Source: Quisquiliibacterium sp. | GTDB lineage: Bacteria > Pseudomonadota > Gammaproteobacteria > Burkholderiales > Burkholderiaceae_E | Reading direction: 5' to 3' | DNA length: 8,696 bases | Assembly (NCBI GenBank): GCA_030830765.1 | Contig: JAURMJ010000184.1 | Location: 1-8,696, forward strand | Shown here: positions 1-7,047 of the stretch, in pieces | How the letters are laid out: each line of letters starts with the position of its first letter | Numbering within the stretch: the first letter of the stretch is position 1 | Notes under the pieces: generated by a model | Seen by the model: the letters and a program-made list of their open reading frames with translations, nothing else | Database searches by the model: none | Told to the model about the DNA's origin: nothing | Made by a program: the position numbers and the translations under genes

Positions 1-1236
1 AGCATCTACGTGACGGTCTACATTGGTCTGATGGGGACGCTGCTGGGCTTGTCGCCGATCATCGGCCAGCATTTCGGTGCGGGCCGTTACAACCAGATCG
101 GCGACGCCTTCCGGCAATCGCTCTGGCTGGCTCTGGGCCTGGCGGTGCCCGGTTGCCTCGCACTGATCTACAGCGACGTCTTTCTTGCGTTCAGTGCCCC
201 GCCCCCGGAGGTCGCTGAGGTCACCCGAGGCTACCTGCTCGCGATTTCCGCCGGATTGCCAGCTGCGCTGCTGTTTCGCGCGTTCAGCTCGATGAATGTG
301 GCGATTTCCCGGCCCCATGTGGTGATGCTGATCAATCTGTCGGGGCTGGCCTTGAAGTTCCCCTTGAACACCTTATTCATGTACGGCTCTGAGTCCCTGG
401 GCATCGCCCCGATGGGCGGCGCCGGCTGCGGCGTTGCGACCGCGGTACTGGCCTGGATGATTGCACTGGTGTCTGTGGGCTGGCTGCTGCTCGACTCACA
501 CTACGCTCGCTTCTCTCTGCTGCGCTGGAGTTGGCCCGACCTTGCCCAGCTGCGCGAACTGCTGCGCCTGGGGCTTCCGATTGGCGCTGCCTATATGGTG
601 GAAATTACTTCGTTCACCTTCATGGCCTTGTTCGTTGCCCGTCTGGGGCCAACCGCTGCCGCGAGCCACCAGATTGCCGCAAATCTTGCGGGCATCTGCT
701 ACATGGTCGGGCTGGGCATCGCGCATGCGACCAGCACGCTGGTAGCCCACTCAATCGGTGCAGAAGAGAGGCAACGGGCTCGGCAGTACGCCCTCAATGG
801 ATTCCGGATGGCGCTGCTGGCCGCTCTGGCAACAGTCAGTGTGCTTTGGTTTGGCAGCAGTCATATCGCCGCGCTGTATTCAACCGACCATGCAGTCATC
901 TCGGCCAGTGTGCCGCTGATTGCACTGGTCGCCCTGTTCCATTTGTTCGACAGCCTGCAGACCCAAGTCGGCTATGTGCTGCGCGCCTACAAAGTGTCCA
1001 CCTCACCGATGGTCGTCTATCTGGTCGCCATGTGGGGCATCGGCATCGGTGGCGGCTATCTGCTGACGTTTCTGCTGCCCGAAGACTCCGTGCTGGCCCC
1101 CTTCGGGACCGAGGCGCACGGCGCCATGGGATTCTGGGTCGCCGGCTTTGTCAGCTTGATCCTGGCCACGATCGGCCTGGCAGCCCTTCTTGTCAGGCTG
1201 TGGAGGCGGGAGCAGCGGACGTCGCAGGCGCAATGA
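1..1236 (+). CDS. MATE family multidrug efflux transporter, NorM-like (5' end outside window)
   Basis: This is an inner-membrane antiporter that exports drugs and other organic cations using a Na+ or H+ gradient (family knowledge). The reading frame is open from base 1 ([11 protein letters not shown]) with no stop, so a GTG at base 10 is probably internal and the gene begins upstream. The visible 411 residues compare with about 450 usual for the family, so roughly 40-60 N-terminal residues (TM1 and part of TM2) are missing. The protein is highly hydrophobic with about 11 membrane spans. It contains the family-typical G-Q-x-F-G-A segment near the start, the second-half counterpart L-G-L-P-I-G-A followed by A-S-H-Q-I-A-A-N, and a short basic tail (WRRE) after the last span. 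Its 3' end overlaps the convergent orn gene by 44 bp. Family assignment is firm. The NorM subgroup is likely, but the substrate cannot be deduced. Confidence 0.9.
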   Translation, partial: SIYVTVYIGLMGTLLGLSPIIGQHFGAGRYNQIGDAFRQSLWLALGLAVPGCLALIYSDVFLAFSAPPPEVAEVTRGYLLAISAGLPAALLFRAFSSMNVAISRPHVVMLINLSGLALKFPLNTLFMYGSESLGIAPMGGAGCGVATAVLAWMIALVSVGWLLLDSHYARFSLLRWSWPDLAQLRELLRLGLPIGAAYMVEITSFTFMALFVARLGPTAAASHQIAANLAGICYMVGLGIAHATSTLVAHSIGAEERQRARQYALNGFRMALLAALATVSVLWFGSSHIAALYSTDHAVISASVPLIALVALFHLFDSLQTQVGYVLRAYKVSTSPMVVYLVAMWGIGIGGGYLLTFLLPEDSVLAPFGTEAHGAMGFWVAGFVSLILATIGLAALLVRLWRREQRTSQAQ

Positions 1237-1819
1237 TGAAGTGCTCGCGGTAGTAACGCATCTCATCGATCGACTCCTGGATATCGGCCAAAGCGGTATG
1301 AGCACTGCGCTTGGCAAACCCCTTCGCGATCTGCGGTTGCCAGCGCTTGCACAGTTCCTTGAGCGTGCTGACGTCCAGATTGCGGTAATGGAACCAGGCC
1401 TCCAGTTCAGGCATATAACGCGCCATGAAGCGGCGATCCTGGCAAATCGAGTTGCCGCACATCGGTGACTTTCCGGCCGGTACCAGCGGTCTGAGAAAAT
1501 CAATCAGCATCGCCTCGGCCTGCGCCTCGCTGACCGTCGAATGACGCACCCGCTCGGTCAGACCTGAGCGACCATGCGTGGAGGTATTCCATTGATCCAT
1601 CGCGGCCATCACGCTGTCGGGCTGATGAATCGCGATTGCAGGTCCTTCGGTGATCAGGTTCAGGTTGCTGTCGGTCACGATGACGGCGACCTCGATGATC
1701 CGATCGGTGGCCGGATTCAGCCCGGTCATCTCCATATCGACCCAGATGAGCCAGCTTTCATCGGGCGCCCCCGCGGGGGTGGCAAGTCCATTCATGGAAG
1801 AGGTCGCTCCTTGTGACAT
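1193..1819 (-). CDS. orn: Oligoribonuclease, DEDDh 3'-5' exoribonuclease
   Basis: Orn degrades very short RNA, mainly dinucleotides such as pGpG and pApA, to mononucleotides in the cytosol, finishing RNA decay and c-di-GMP turnover. All DEDDh catalytic residues are visible: D28 and E30 in [10 protein letters not shown]128 in C-Q-D-R-R-F, and H174 and D179 in the S-A-H-T-A-L-A-D stretch. Other family signatures are the [12 protein letters not shown] segment and L-D-V-S-T-L-K-E-L. The ATG at 1819 is supported by an AAGGAG Shine-Dalgarno seven bases upstream. This start gives about 20 extra N-terminal residues relative to E. coli Orn, and M9 is an alternative. After the conserved Y-R-E-H-F-I ending (residue 195) there is a 13-residue Ala/Ser/Thr/Pro tail, which lies entirely in the overlap with the convergent MATE gene. 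The gene is divergent from the M48 protease gene. Confidence 0.97.
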   Translation of the reverse strand: MSQGATSSMNGLATPAGAPDESWLIWVDMEMTGLNPATDRIIEVAVIVTDSNLNLITEGPAIAIHQPDSVMAAMDQWNTSTHGRSGLTERVRHSTVSEAQAEAMLIDFLRPLVPAGKSPMCGNSICQDRRFMARYMPELEAWFHYRNLDVSTLKELCKRWQPQIAKGFAKRSAHTALADIQESIDEMRYYREHFIIAPATSAAPASTA

Positions 1820-1826
1820 AATTTTT

Positions 1827-1832
1827 CTCCTT
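1827..1832 (-). promoter_or_regulatory. Shine-Dalgarno site of orn
   Basis: On the minus strand this reads AAGGAG, seven bases before the ATG at 1819. It is one of the two strongest ribosome binding sites in the window and decides the orn start in favour of the longer N terminus over the internal M9. Confidence 0.8.
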
Positions 1833-1876
1833 CCGGAATTCTGTCACACCCGACCGCCCTCTTAGCGCAGCAAGCC

Positions 1877-3151
1877 TTGAACCCAATCACTTTCAGTTAC
1901 CTTTTTGCAGCGGCCCTGATGGCCACGCTGGCCCTTAAATACTGGCTCGCGGGGCGGCAGATCCGTCATGTGGCGAACGCTCGCGGGGAAGTGCCGCAGG
2001 CGTTCTCCGAGCGCATTTCCCTCAGTGCCCATCAGCGAGCCGCCGACTACACGATTGCACGTGTCAGGCTGGGCATGACCGAACTTGCGCTGGGCAGCGC
2101 CATGGTGCTCGGATTCACGCTGTTAGGGGGACTGCAATGGCTGCATCAGCACCTGATTCAGGGCCTACCGGACTCGCCGATGATCCGCCAGTTGCTGCTG
2201 CTGACGCTGGTCGCGGTGATCTCATCGCTCGTCGATCTGCCACTGGCCTGGTATCGACAATTCCGGCTTGAACAGCGCTTCGGTTTCAATCGAATGACGC
2301 TCGGGCTGTGGCTGGCTGACCTCATCAAAGGGGTCCTGCTGTCGGCCCTGCTCGGCCTGCCGCTGGCCGCAGCCGTGCTCTGGCTGATGAACAGTACGGG
2401 CGCGAACTGGTGGTTGTGGACCTGGCTGCTGTGGATCGGCTTCAACCTGTTCGTTCTTGTGGTCTACCCAACTGTGATCGCACCATGGTTCAACAAATTC
2501 GAACCACTACCCGAAGGGGATCTGCGCGAGCGGGTCAAGGCCCTGCTGGCTCGCAGCGGTTTCCAGGCCAGTGGTCTGTTCGTCATGGATGGCAGCCGTC
2601 GTTCGGCTCATGGCAATGCGTATTTCACAGGCTTGGGACGCAGCAAGCGGATTGTCTTCTTCGATACGCTGATCCAGCGCCTTGAACCCTCGGAAATCGA
2701 AGCGGTTCTCGCGCACGAACTCGGACATTTCAAGCGCCGTCATGTCCTCAAGCGGATCATCTCCAGCTTTTCAATCAGCCTGGCCGGACTGTGGCTGCTC
2801 GGTGTGCTGGCCCAGCAGCCCTGGTTCTATCAGGGACTGGGCGTCACAGCAGACCGCGACCATCAAGCGCTTGCGCTGCTGCTGTTCTTCCTGGCGCTGC
2901 CCTCTTTCACCTTTGCATTACAGCCGCTGATGAGCCTGGTTTCGCGCAGTCACGAGTTCGAAGCCGATGCGTTTGCTGCCGCGCAGACCGATGCGGGTCA
3001 TTTAGTCAGCGCACTGGTCAAGCTGTACCAGGACAACGCGGCGACCCTGACTCCCGACCCTCTGCACTCAGCGTTCTATGACTCGCATCCACCGGCCGCA
3101 CAGCGCGTAGCCAGGCTGGAACAGATCGCCGCCCAGTCGGCGACAACCTAA
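1877..3151 (+). CDS. M48 family membrane zinc metalloprotease, Ste24-like
   Basis: This is an integral-membrane zinc endopeptidase related to yeast Ste24p/CAAX protease 1. Bacterial members are thought to act in membrane-protein quality control, and their substrates are mostly unknown. The zinc motif is H280-E-L-G-H284, with the third ligand probably E360 in the S-H-E-F-E-A-D-A-F-A motif. A conserved R-S-A-H-G-N-A-Y-F-T-G segment (242-252) and the C-terminal S-H-P-P motif (403-406) are also present. About seven hydrophobic spans (near 5-22, 66-88, 102-125, 145-172, 176-198, 295-315 and 329-350) match the Ste24 topology. The 424-residue length is normal. The start is a TTG at 1877 without a clear ribosome binding site. 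It is chosen because the following F-x-Y-L-F-A hydrophobic stretch belongs to the first membrane span, and the next in-frame ATG (1919) would truncate it. It is first in a cluster with phhB and rsgA. Confidence 0.93.
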   Translation: MNPITFSYLFAAALMATLALKYWLAGRQIRHVANARGEVPQAFSERISLSAHQRAADYTIARVRLGMTELALGSAMVLGFTLLGGLQWLHQHLIQGLPDSPMIRQLLLLTLVAVISSLVDLPLAWYRQFRLEQRFGFNRMTLGLWLADLIKGVLLSALLGLPLAAAVLWLMNSTGANWWLWTWLLWIGFNLFVLVVYPTVIAPWFNKFEPLPEGDLRERVKALLARSGFQASGLFVMDGSRRSAHGNAYFTGLGRSKRIVFFDTLIQRLEPSEIEAVLAHELGHFKRRHVLKRIISSFSISLAGLWLLGVLAQQPWFYQGLGVTADRDHQALALLLFFLALPSFTFALQPLMSLVSRSHEFEADAFAAAQTDAGHLVSALVKLYQDNAATLTPDPLHSAFYDSHPPAAQRVARLEQIAAQSATT

Positions 3152-3173
3152 ACATCGACCGAGCAACTCAGAG

Positions 3174-3545
3174 ATGGAACCGACGCCTATGAAATGCGCG
3201 CTGCTGCGCCGACAACAGCTGATGTCCCGTTGCTGCACGCCATTGGCTGCCGGCAATGAGCTTGCCTCCGCGCACATCGCGGAGCAACTGGCCGAACTGC
3301 CCGACTGGCAGTGCGTCGACGGAGTCCTGCAGCGTCAGTTCGAGTTCGCGGACTTTCATGACACGATCGCCTTCGTCAACGCGATCGCCCGCGTCGCCCA
3401 CCGGGAGGATCACCACCCCGAAATGCAGATTGGCTACAGTCAGTGCGCGGTCCGCTGGTCAACCCATTCGGTGTCGGGCATCTCAATCAATGATTTCATC
3501 TGCGCCGCAAAGACCGACGCAGTCTATGCCGGCGAACTGAATTGA
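3174..3545 (+). CDS. phhB: Pterin-4a-carbinolamine dehydratase
   Basis: This enzyme dehydrates 4a-hydroxytetrahydrobiopterin to quinonoid dihydropterin, recycling the cofactor of aromatic amino acid hydroxylases. The family signature is clear: E78-D-H80-H81-P82, then Y88, T97-H98, and D107 nine residues after H98. The three histidines and the aspartate match the spacing of the active-site residues in characterised members. The 123-residue length is slightly long, and an N-terminal segment M-S-R-C-C-T-P precedes the core helix L-A-E-L-P-D-W. The start is uncertain: ATG at 3174, or ATG at 3189 five codons later, with neither preceded by a good ribosome binding site. It lies 22 bp after the M48 gene, and its stop overlaps the rsgA start, so co-transcription is likely. 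No phenylalanine hydroxylase gene is visible in the window, so its physiological partner is unknown here. Confidence 0.92.
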   Translation: MEPTPMKCALLRRQQLMSRCCTPLAAGNELASAHIAEQLAELPDWQCVDGVLQRQFEFADFHDTIAFVNAIARVAHREDHHPEMQIGYSQCAVRWSTHSVSGISINDFICAAKTDAVYAGELN

Positions 3546-4585
3546 CCGACGCACTGGTCATTGCCGGGTTCGGTCGCCAGTATCTGCTTCAGACTTCACA
3601 GGGCGATCAAGTCTCGGCAGTGACCCGCGGGCGAAACACCCGGGTCACCGTCGGCGATCGGGCGAAGATCTCGGTTCTGGGAAGCGGGCAGGCAGTCATC
3701 GAATCGATCGCTCCCCGCATCAATGAATTCAAGCGCAGCGATGCGGCCCGCACCAAGTGGATTGCGGCCAATCTGGATCAGGCCGGCATCGTCATTGCGC
3801 CGGACCCGCCCTACTCCGAGGAGTTGCTGCTTCGGGTCATGATTGCCGGACGCGCAGAGGGTATCCCACTTGCCGTGATCGTCAACAAGCATGACCTGCT
3901 CGAAGCACGAGCCCGCATTGAACCCAGGATCAAGGTTTTTCGGGAACTGGGTTACCGGATTATCGAGTGTTCAGCTCGAACCGATCCGGATGGAACACGT
4001 CAGGCGCTGCTGCCTTGGCTGAAGGGTCGAACAACGCTGCTGCTGGGCCAGTCAGGCATGGGTAAATCGACGCTGATCAATTGCCTTGTGCCTGATGCGG
4101 GTCAGCATACACGGGAGATTTCCCAGGCGTTGTCCGCTGGACGCCATACGACAACCTTCACTCGGATGTTTGAGCTGCCTGCAGCGCAATCGGCCGCGAT
4201 TGCAGCGCAGACGCATGATCTGGAACCTCCAGCCTCCGCCGGTTCCACGACAGCCCGTGCAAAGCCTGAAACTGACAGAGCCCGCGGTCCTGCTGCTCAA
4301 ACTGACTGCGCCGTTCAGGGAGCCGGCCGGATCATCGACTCGCCGGGCTTCCAGTCGTTTGGTCTTGAGCATCTTTCCGAATCCGAGCGACTTCACGCCA
4401 TGCCCGAGTTCGAGCCCTTGATCGGTGAATGCCGTTTTCACAATTGCACACACCGCAGCGAGCCCGGATGCGTCATCCGTGAGGCGGCCGATCACGGGGA
4501 GATCGACCCGCTGCGTTATCGCTTGTTCATTAGCTTCACCGATGAGTCGGACGCAATCGCCCGCGCAAAACCCTGGCGGGGATGA
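3542..4585 (+). CDS. rsgA: Ribosome small subunit-dependent GTPase A, with an internal insertion
   Basis: RsgA is a circularly permuted GTPase that binds the 30S decoding region and releases RbfA late in small-subunit maturation. Domains in order are an N-terminal OB fold (about 1-60) and then a GTPase domain in the permuted order G4 N-K-H-D (115-118), G5 S-A-R (144-146), G1 G-Q-S-G-M-G-K-S-T (169-177), G2 threonines in G-R-H-T-T-T-F-T (200-207) and G3 D-S-P-G (266-269). A zinc knuckle follows, with ligands C297, C302, H304 and C310 in the canonical C-x4-C-x-H-x5-C spacing. All motifs are intact. Between G2 and G3 there are 60 residues where E. coli RsgA has about 14, so roughly 46 Ala/Thr/Gln-rich residues are inserted. 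The TTG start at 3542 overlaps the phhB stop as TTGA, which suggests translational coupling. No upstream alternative is evident. Confidence 0.96.
   Translation: MTDALVIAGFGRQYLLQTSQGDQVSAVTRGRNTRVTVGDRAKISVLGSGQAVIESIAPRINEFKRSDAARTKWIAANLDQAGIVIAPDPPYSEELLLRVMIAGRAEGIPLAVIVNKHDLLEARARIEPRIKVFRELGYRIIECSARTDPDGTRQALLPWLKGRTTLLLGQSGMGKSTLINCLVPDAGQHTREISQALSAGRHTTTFTRMFELPAAQSAAIAAQTHDLEPPASAGSTTARAKPETDRARGPAAQTDCAVQGAGRIIDSPGFQSFGLEHLSESERLHAMPEFEPLIGECRFHNCTHRSEPGCVIREAADHGEIDPLRYRLFISFTDESDAIARAKPWRG
4181..4324 (+). other. In-frame insertion within rsgA between G2 and G3
   Basis: This encodes about residues 214-261 of RsgA, a low-complexity Ala/Gln/Thr/Pro-rich segment with three A-A-Q triplets. 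It sits where the family normally has a short turn between the switch I strand and D-S-P-G. An 8-base repeat, AAACTGAC, occurs at 4269-4276 and 4299-4306, exactly 30 bp (10 codons) apart. The frame stays open on both sides, and the flanking GTPase motifs are intact, so this looks like an inserted disordered loop rather than gene damage. The boundaries are approximate. Confidence 0.75.
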
Positions 4586-4624
4586 ACCAGTGCGCTGCGT
4601 CCGGCTTGTAGCCTAGCGGGTTGA

Positions 4625-5560
4625 TCAGCGACCGAGCCAGGTCGCAATCGTCAGCATCGCGTACAAACTGATCCAGAGCACGACCGAGCGCCAGACCAGA
4701 CCGACTGCGCTTTGCAGGCTCTCGATGCCCGGCTCCGCCCCCTGCAGCTCATAGCCCGGGGCATCCTGCTGACTCCAGTGCGCCTCGAGCTCGGGATCAG
4801 CAAGACGCAGCCCCAGCGCACCGCCCCCTGCAGCCAGCAGCAGTGCGCGCTGATCACGATCGCCCGCCGCGACCGCGCCACGCCAGGCGTAGACCGCATC
4901 CTCGAAACTGCCGACCACCGCAAATCCAGCCGCCGACAGCCGGGTCGGCAGCCAGTCGATCCATGCATAGGCCTTGCCTGCGAACTGCCCGTAGACGTCA
5001 TCGGATAGAGACCAGCGACGCGCAAGCATCTGGGCAAGCCTGTAAAGCACCGGACCGATTGCCCCTGGCAGCAGCACGTACCAGAAAAGAGGACCGAAGA
5101 CGTGGCGGTGCGAGGCCAGCAAGGCGCTGGAAATCGACAAACGACAGACCTCGGGGATTGGCGTGTCGACTGCAGTGAAGCTGTGGTCATCGCTGGACAG
5201 CCAGGCCTGCAGGATCCGTCGCGCCTCGGCAACGTCGCCAGATACCAGCGCCAACTGAATCTCGGTGAAGGAATGGCTGAACTGACGAAAACCCAGCGTG
5301 AAATAAAGCACGAGAACATGCAGCAGGAAGACCAGCAACGGACTCAGAAGACCAAGCAGCCACTCGACTGCGGCCAACAACAACAGACCTGAGACAACCA
5401 GGAGCAGCCAGCCGAACGTCCCGTGACGCCGTTCTCCGGCGTCAGTCGCGCCGCGAGCCAGATCGGCGAGCTCAACGATGGCGCGATGCAGCAGATTGCT
5501 GCGTGGCAGCGGGCGGACCTGTTCCAGCAGCAGCGAGAAAATCAGCGCAATGAATCCCAT
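4625..5560 (-). CDS. CobD/CbiB-like integral membrane protein of unknown function
   Basis: This is a predicted inner-membrane protein resembling the betaproteobacterial family annotated as CobD/CbiB or AmpE-like. True CbiB makes adenosylcobinamide phosphate, but no cobalamin genes are near here, so a cobalamin role should not be assumed. The ATG at 5560 is chosen because it begins the conserved M-G-F-I-A-L-I-F-S-L-L-L-E-Q-V-R-P start. The open frame runs 35 codons further upstream, but that part overlaps the Nudix gene and has no family character. The protein has 311 residues. Hydrophobic spans lie near 50-66, 70-88, 155-176 and 290-309. Recognisable segments are F-T-L-G-F-R-Q-F-S-H (87-96), A-S-H-R-H-V-F-G (149-156) and W-I-D-W-L-P-T-R-L (200-208) running into F-E-D-A-V-Y-A-W-R. 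It starts 20 bp after the Nudix stop, probably in the same transcript, with no strong ribosome binding site. Confidence 0.85.
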   Translation of the reverse strand: MGFIALIFSLLLEQVRPLPRSNLLHRAIVELADLARGATDAGERRHGTFGWLLLVVSGLLLLAAVEWLLGLLSPLLVFLLHVLVLYFTLGFRQFSHSFTEIQLALVSGDVAEARRILQAWLSSDDHSFTAVDTPIPEVCRLSISSALLASHRHVFGPLFWYVLLPGAIGPVLYRLAQMLARRWSLSDDVYGQFAGKAYAWIDWLPTRLSAAGFAVVGSFEDAVYAWRGAVAAGDRDQRALLLAAGGGALGLRLADPELEAHWSQQDAPGYELQGAEPGIESLQSAVGLVWRSVVLWISLYAMLTIATWLGR

Positions 5561-5580
5561 AGCAGGAAATGCTATCAGGA

Positions 5581-6378
5581 TCAGACGCTGAGTAACCGAT
5601 ACAGATTGCGAAGCATCGCAGCTGTTGCGCCCCAGATGAAGAATTCGCGCTGATGCTGTTTGCAATGCCAGGGCATTGCATAGAAGATGCGACCGCTGTT
5701 CTCACCCGTCATCCGCCTGCGCTGATGATGGACAGGATCCATCAGAAAGCGCAAAGGCACCTCAAAGATGGTCGCAACCTCGAAGTCATGCGGCTCCAGA
5801 TCGAAGCCAGGTTCGATGATGCCGACGACCGGCGTGACCAGATAACCAGTGCCAGTCATGTATTGCGGCATCAGCCCGATCACATCAACCCGCTCCGGGT
5901 GCAGACCAATTTCCTCCTGCGCTTCACGCAACGCGGTGGCGGTTGCATCGCGATCCTCCGGATCGCAACGCCCGCCTGGAAATGCCACCTGACCGGCGTG
6001 AGCGTTCAGATGTGCAGTACGCTCAGTCAGCAGCACCGTTGCACCGTCGGCATGGGCGATGATCGGTACAAGGACAGCAGCGGCACGGGGCTCAACGGTC
6101 ACCGTACGCATGCGGTCTCCGGTCAGCTCAGGCAACCAGTCAGGCTGGCTGGAGAAGCGCTGACGAAGCGCCTGCGGCGACAGCCGGTCTTCAGTGACCG
6201 CCGGCAGGATCGGACCCGATGAGTCAATCGGCATGATCCGTGGATCGATGCGCGGGCGGGTATTCGTGGGCTGAGCTCCTGAAGGCTGAGCATTCGTCGG
6301 CTGATTGTCAGCGTCCTGAGTGCCTGCGAACCGACCATCAGGGTCTCGACTCACTGTTGTGTCGGTTGAATTGCTCAC
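5581..6378 (-). CDS. Nudix hydrolase, CoA pyrophosphatase type (NudL-like)
   Basis: This enzyme probably hydrolyses CoA or acyl-CoA to 3',5'-ADP and 4'-phosphopantetheine, controlling CoA levels in the cytosol. The CoA-specific motif preceding the Nudix box is visible as L-L-T-E-R (116-120) leading to H-A-G-Q-V-A-F-P-G-G (127-136). It is followed by the Nudix helix R-E-A-Q-E-E-I-G-L (151-159), with metal ligands expected at E152, E155 and E156. The box spacing matches NudL rather than the strict GX5EX7REUXEEXGU. The downstream G-T-G-Y-L-V-T-P-V-V-G segment also fits. The 265 residues exceed the family's usual 190-240: about 45 residues at the N terminus are polar and low complexity, with an imperfect repeat P-T-N-A-Q-P / P-T-N-T-R-P at 27-42. 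The GTG start at 6378 has no clear Shine-Dalgarno. ATG at 6234 (M49) would remove the polar part, so the start is uncertain. It lies just after the rplS terminator. Confidence 0.9.
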   Translation of the reverse strand: MSNSTDTTVSRDPDGRFAGTQDADNQPTNAQPSGAQPTNTRPRIDPRIMPIDSSGPILPAVTEDRLSPQALRQRFSSQPDWLPELTGDRMRTVTVEPRAAAVLVPIIAHADGATVLLTERTAHLNAHAGQVAFPGGRCDPEDRDATATALREAQEEIGLHPERVDVIGLMPQYMTGTGYLVTPVVGIIEPGFDLEPHDFEVATIFEVPLRFLMDPVHHQRRRMTGENSGRIFYAMPWHCKQHQREFFIWGATAAMLRNLYRLLSV

Positions 6379-6426
6379 AACGATCCGTACAAAAACTCGT
6401 CAATAAAATCGGGGAGTCGATGAATT

Positions 6427-6453
6427 GGGGTGCGTCATCACGATCAACACCCC
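6427..6453. repeat. Short inverted repeat between the rplS terminator and the Nudix gene
   Basis: GGGGTG at 6427-6432 and CACCCC at 6448-6453 are perfect inverted copies separated by 15 bases. There is no T run after either orientation, so it is not a second intrinsic terminator. It lies in the 93 bp between the terminator and the Nudix start, where a promoter for the two downstream genes would be expected, but I see no convincing -35/-10 pair there. Its function is unknown, and a chance occurrence is possible. Confidence 0.35.
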
Positions 6454-6471
6454 AGCCGGCTCAAAAACAGT

Positions 6472-6502
6472 AAAAAAAACGGCGACCATCGGGCCGCCGT
6501 TT
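6472..6502 (-). terminator. Rho-independent terminator of the rpsP-rimM-trmD-rplS operon
   Basis: Reading the minus strand, an 8-bp perfect stem AAACGGCG / CGCCGTTT (arms at 6495-6502 and 6477-6484) extends inward by a G-U and two G-C pairs around a CGAU loop. It runs directly into a run of eight T (6479-6472). It begins 31 bp after the rplS stop. The T run is on the minus strand only, so it serves rplS and not any plus-strand gene. It should insulate the Nudix/CobD-like pair from the ribosomal operon, at least in part. Confidence 0.93.
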
Positions 6503-6533
6503 CTTCGGAAAGCTGCTGACGGCCTCGCCGTAA

Positions 6534-6902
6534 TCAGCGGGCCTTGCGGCTCGGCAGCTTTTCCTTGATGCGTGCCGACTTGCCCGAACGGCTGCGCAGG
6601 TAGTACAGCTTGGCGCGACGGACATCACCACGACGCTTGACTTCGATCGATGCGATCAGCGGTGAATAAAGCTGGAAGGTCCGCTCGACGCCTTCGCCGG
6701 ACGAAATCTTGCGCACGATGAACGAGGAGTTCAGGCCGCGATTGCGCTTGGCAATGACAACGCCCTCGTAGGCCTGCACGCGCTTGCGCGTACCTTCAAC
6801 CACGTTGACGCTGACGATCACGGTATCGCCGGGGGCAAATTCAGGAATGGTCTTGCCCAGACGGACAATCTCTTCCTGCTCGAGTTGCTGAATCAGATTC
6901 AT
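6534..6902 (-). CDS. rplS: 50S ribosomal protein L19
   Basis: L19 binds at the 30S-50S interface near the A site. The protein is nearly textbook: [51 protein letters not shown], and R-R-A-K-L-Y-Y-L-R with a basic tail. The start is set at the ATG at 6902 ([11 protein letters not shown]), giving 122 residues. That start matches the family and has an AGGAG site six bases upstream. An in-frame ATG at 6920 would place that ribosome binding site inside the coding region and add six non-family residues. It is the last gene of the rpsP operon, closed by the terminator just downstream. The 175 bp separating it from trmD are unusually long and structured. Confidence 0.99.
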   Translation of the reverse strand: MNLIQQLEQEEIVRLGKTIPEFAPGDTVIVSVNVVEGTRKRVQAYEGVVIAKRNRGLNSSFIVRKISSGEGVERTFQLYSPLIASIEVKRRGDVRRAKLYYLRSRSGKSARIKEKLPSRKAR

Positions 6903-6908
6903 GAAGGG

Positions 6909-6914
6909 CTCCTG
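6909..6914 (-). promoter_or_regulatory. Shine-Dalgarno site of rplS
   Basis: On the minus strand this reads CAGGAG, six bases before the ATG at 6902. It decides against the upstream in-frame ATG at 6920. It contrasts with the lack of a recognisable site before trmD and rimM, in line with the higher synthesis expected for a ribosomal protein. Confidence 0.85.
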
Positions 6915-6987
6915 TGCCATCTTGCGTCGGATTTGTTAAGAAGGGGGTGCCGCAGGTGCCTGCCATTCAGGGATGGCCAACGCTGCC

Positions 6988-7045
6988 TGGGCTGATTCCG
7001 CGCAGAGGATGACGGCCGCACTGCGGCCATATTCACTACAGCCCA
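6988..7045 (-). promoter_or_regulatory. Possible structured leader upstream of rplS
   Basis: On the minus strand, TGGGCTG (7045-7039) is perfectly complementary to CAGCCCA (6994-6988). These arms enclose a very stable hairpin, GGCCGC-AGT-GCGGCC (7028-7014). Further downstream, GCCAT and ATGGC could form another small stem before the rplS ribosome binding site. This sequence shows the potential for a folded 5' leader. Whether it is transcribed as a leader, and whether L19 or another ligand binds it, is inference. It does not match, as far as I can recognise, the Firmicutes L19 leader. Confidence 0.4.
6989..6997. repeat. Direct repeat copy 2 (GGGCTGATT) in the rplS leader region
   Basis: This is the second exact copy of the 9-mer at 7071-7079, 82 bases away. 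On the minus-strand transcript it forms the 3' arm of the long stem closing the possible rplS leader. Confidence 0.6.
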
Positions 7046-7047
7046 TG

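Noticed and set aside
531..1253. A 240-codon plus-strand open frame inside the MATE gene
   Set aside because: It is an alternative frame of a GC-rich gene. The translation is rich in Arg, Ser, Cys and Pro with no recognisable fold, and the MATE frame is clearly the coding one.
1820..1876. Divergent promoters between orn and the M48 gene
   Set aside because: The spacer is 57 bp and a promoter is expected for each side, but no convincing -35/-10 pair could be found. The signals may lie inside the neighbouring coding regions.
4586..4624. Possible bidirectional terminator between rsgA and the CobD-like gene
   Set aside because: Only a 4-bp stem (GGCT/AGCC) with a three-base loop is visible and there is no T run on either strand, so no intrinsic terminator can be supported.
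4651..5319. A 222-codon minus-strand open frame overlapping the CobD/CbiB-like gene
   Set aside because: It is an out-of-frame shadow on the same strand, rich in Arg, Ser and Cys. The CobD-like frame carries the family motifs.
5561..5665. 35 extra N-terminal codons for the CobD/CbiB-like protein
   Set aside because: They overlap the end of the Nudix gene in another frame and do not resemble the family, which begins at the ATG at 5560.
5653..6222. A 189-codon plus-strand open frame opposite the Nudix gene
   Set aside because: It is antisense to conserved Nudix motifs, with no ribosome binding site and no family resemblance.
6903..6920. Upstream in-frame ATG adding six residues to L19
   Set aside because: The segment contains the Shine-Dalgarno of the true start at 6902, and L19 proteins begin M-N-L-I.
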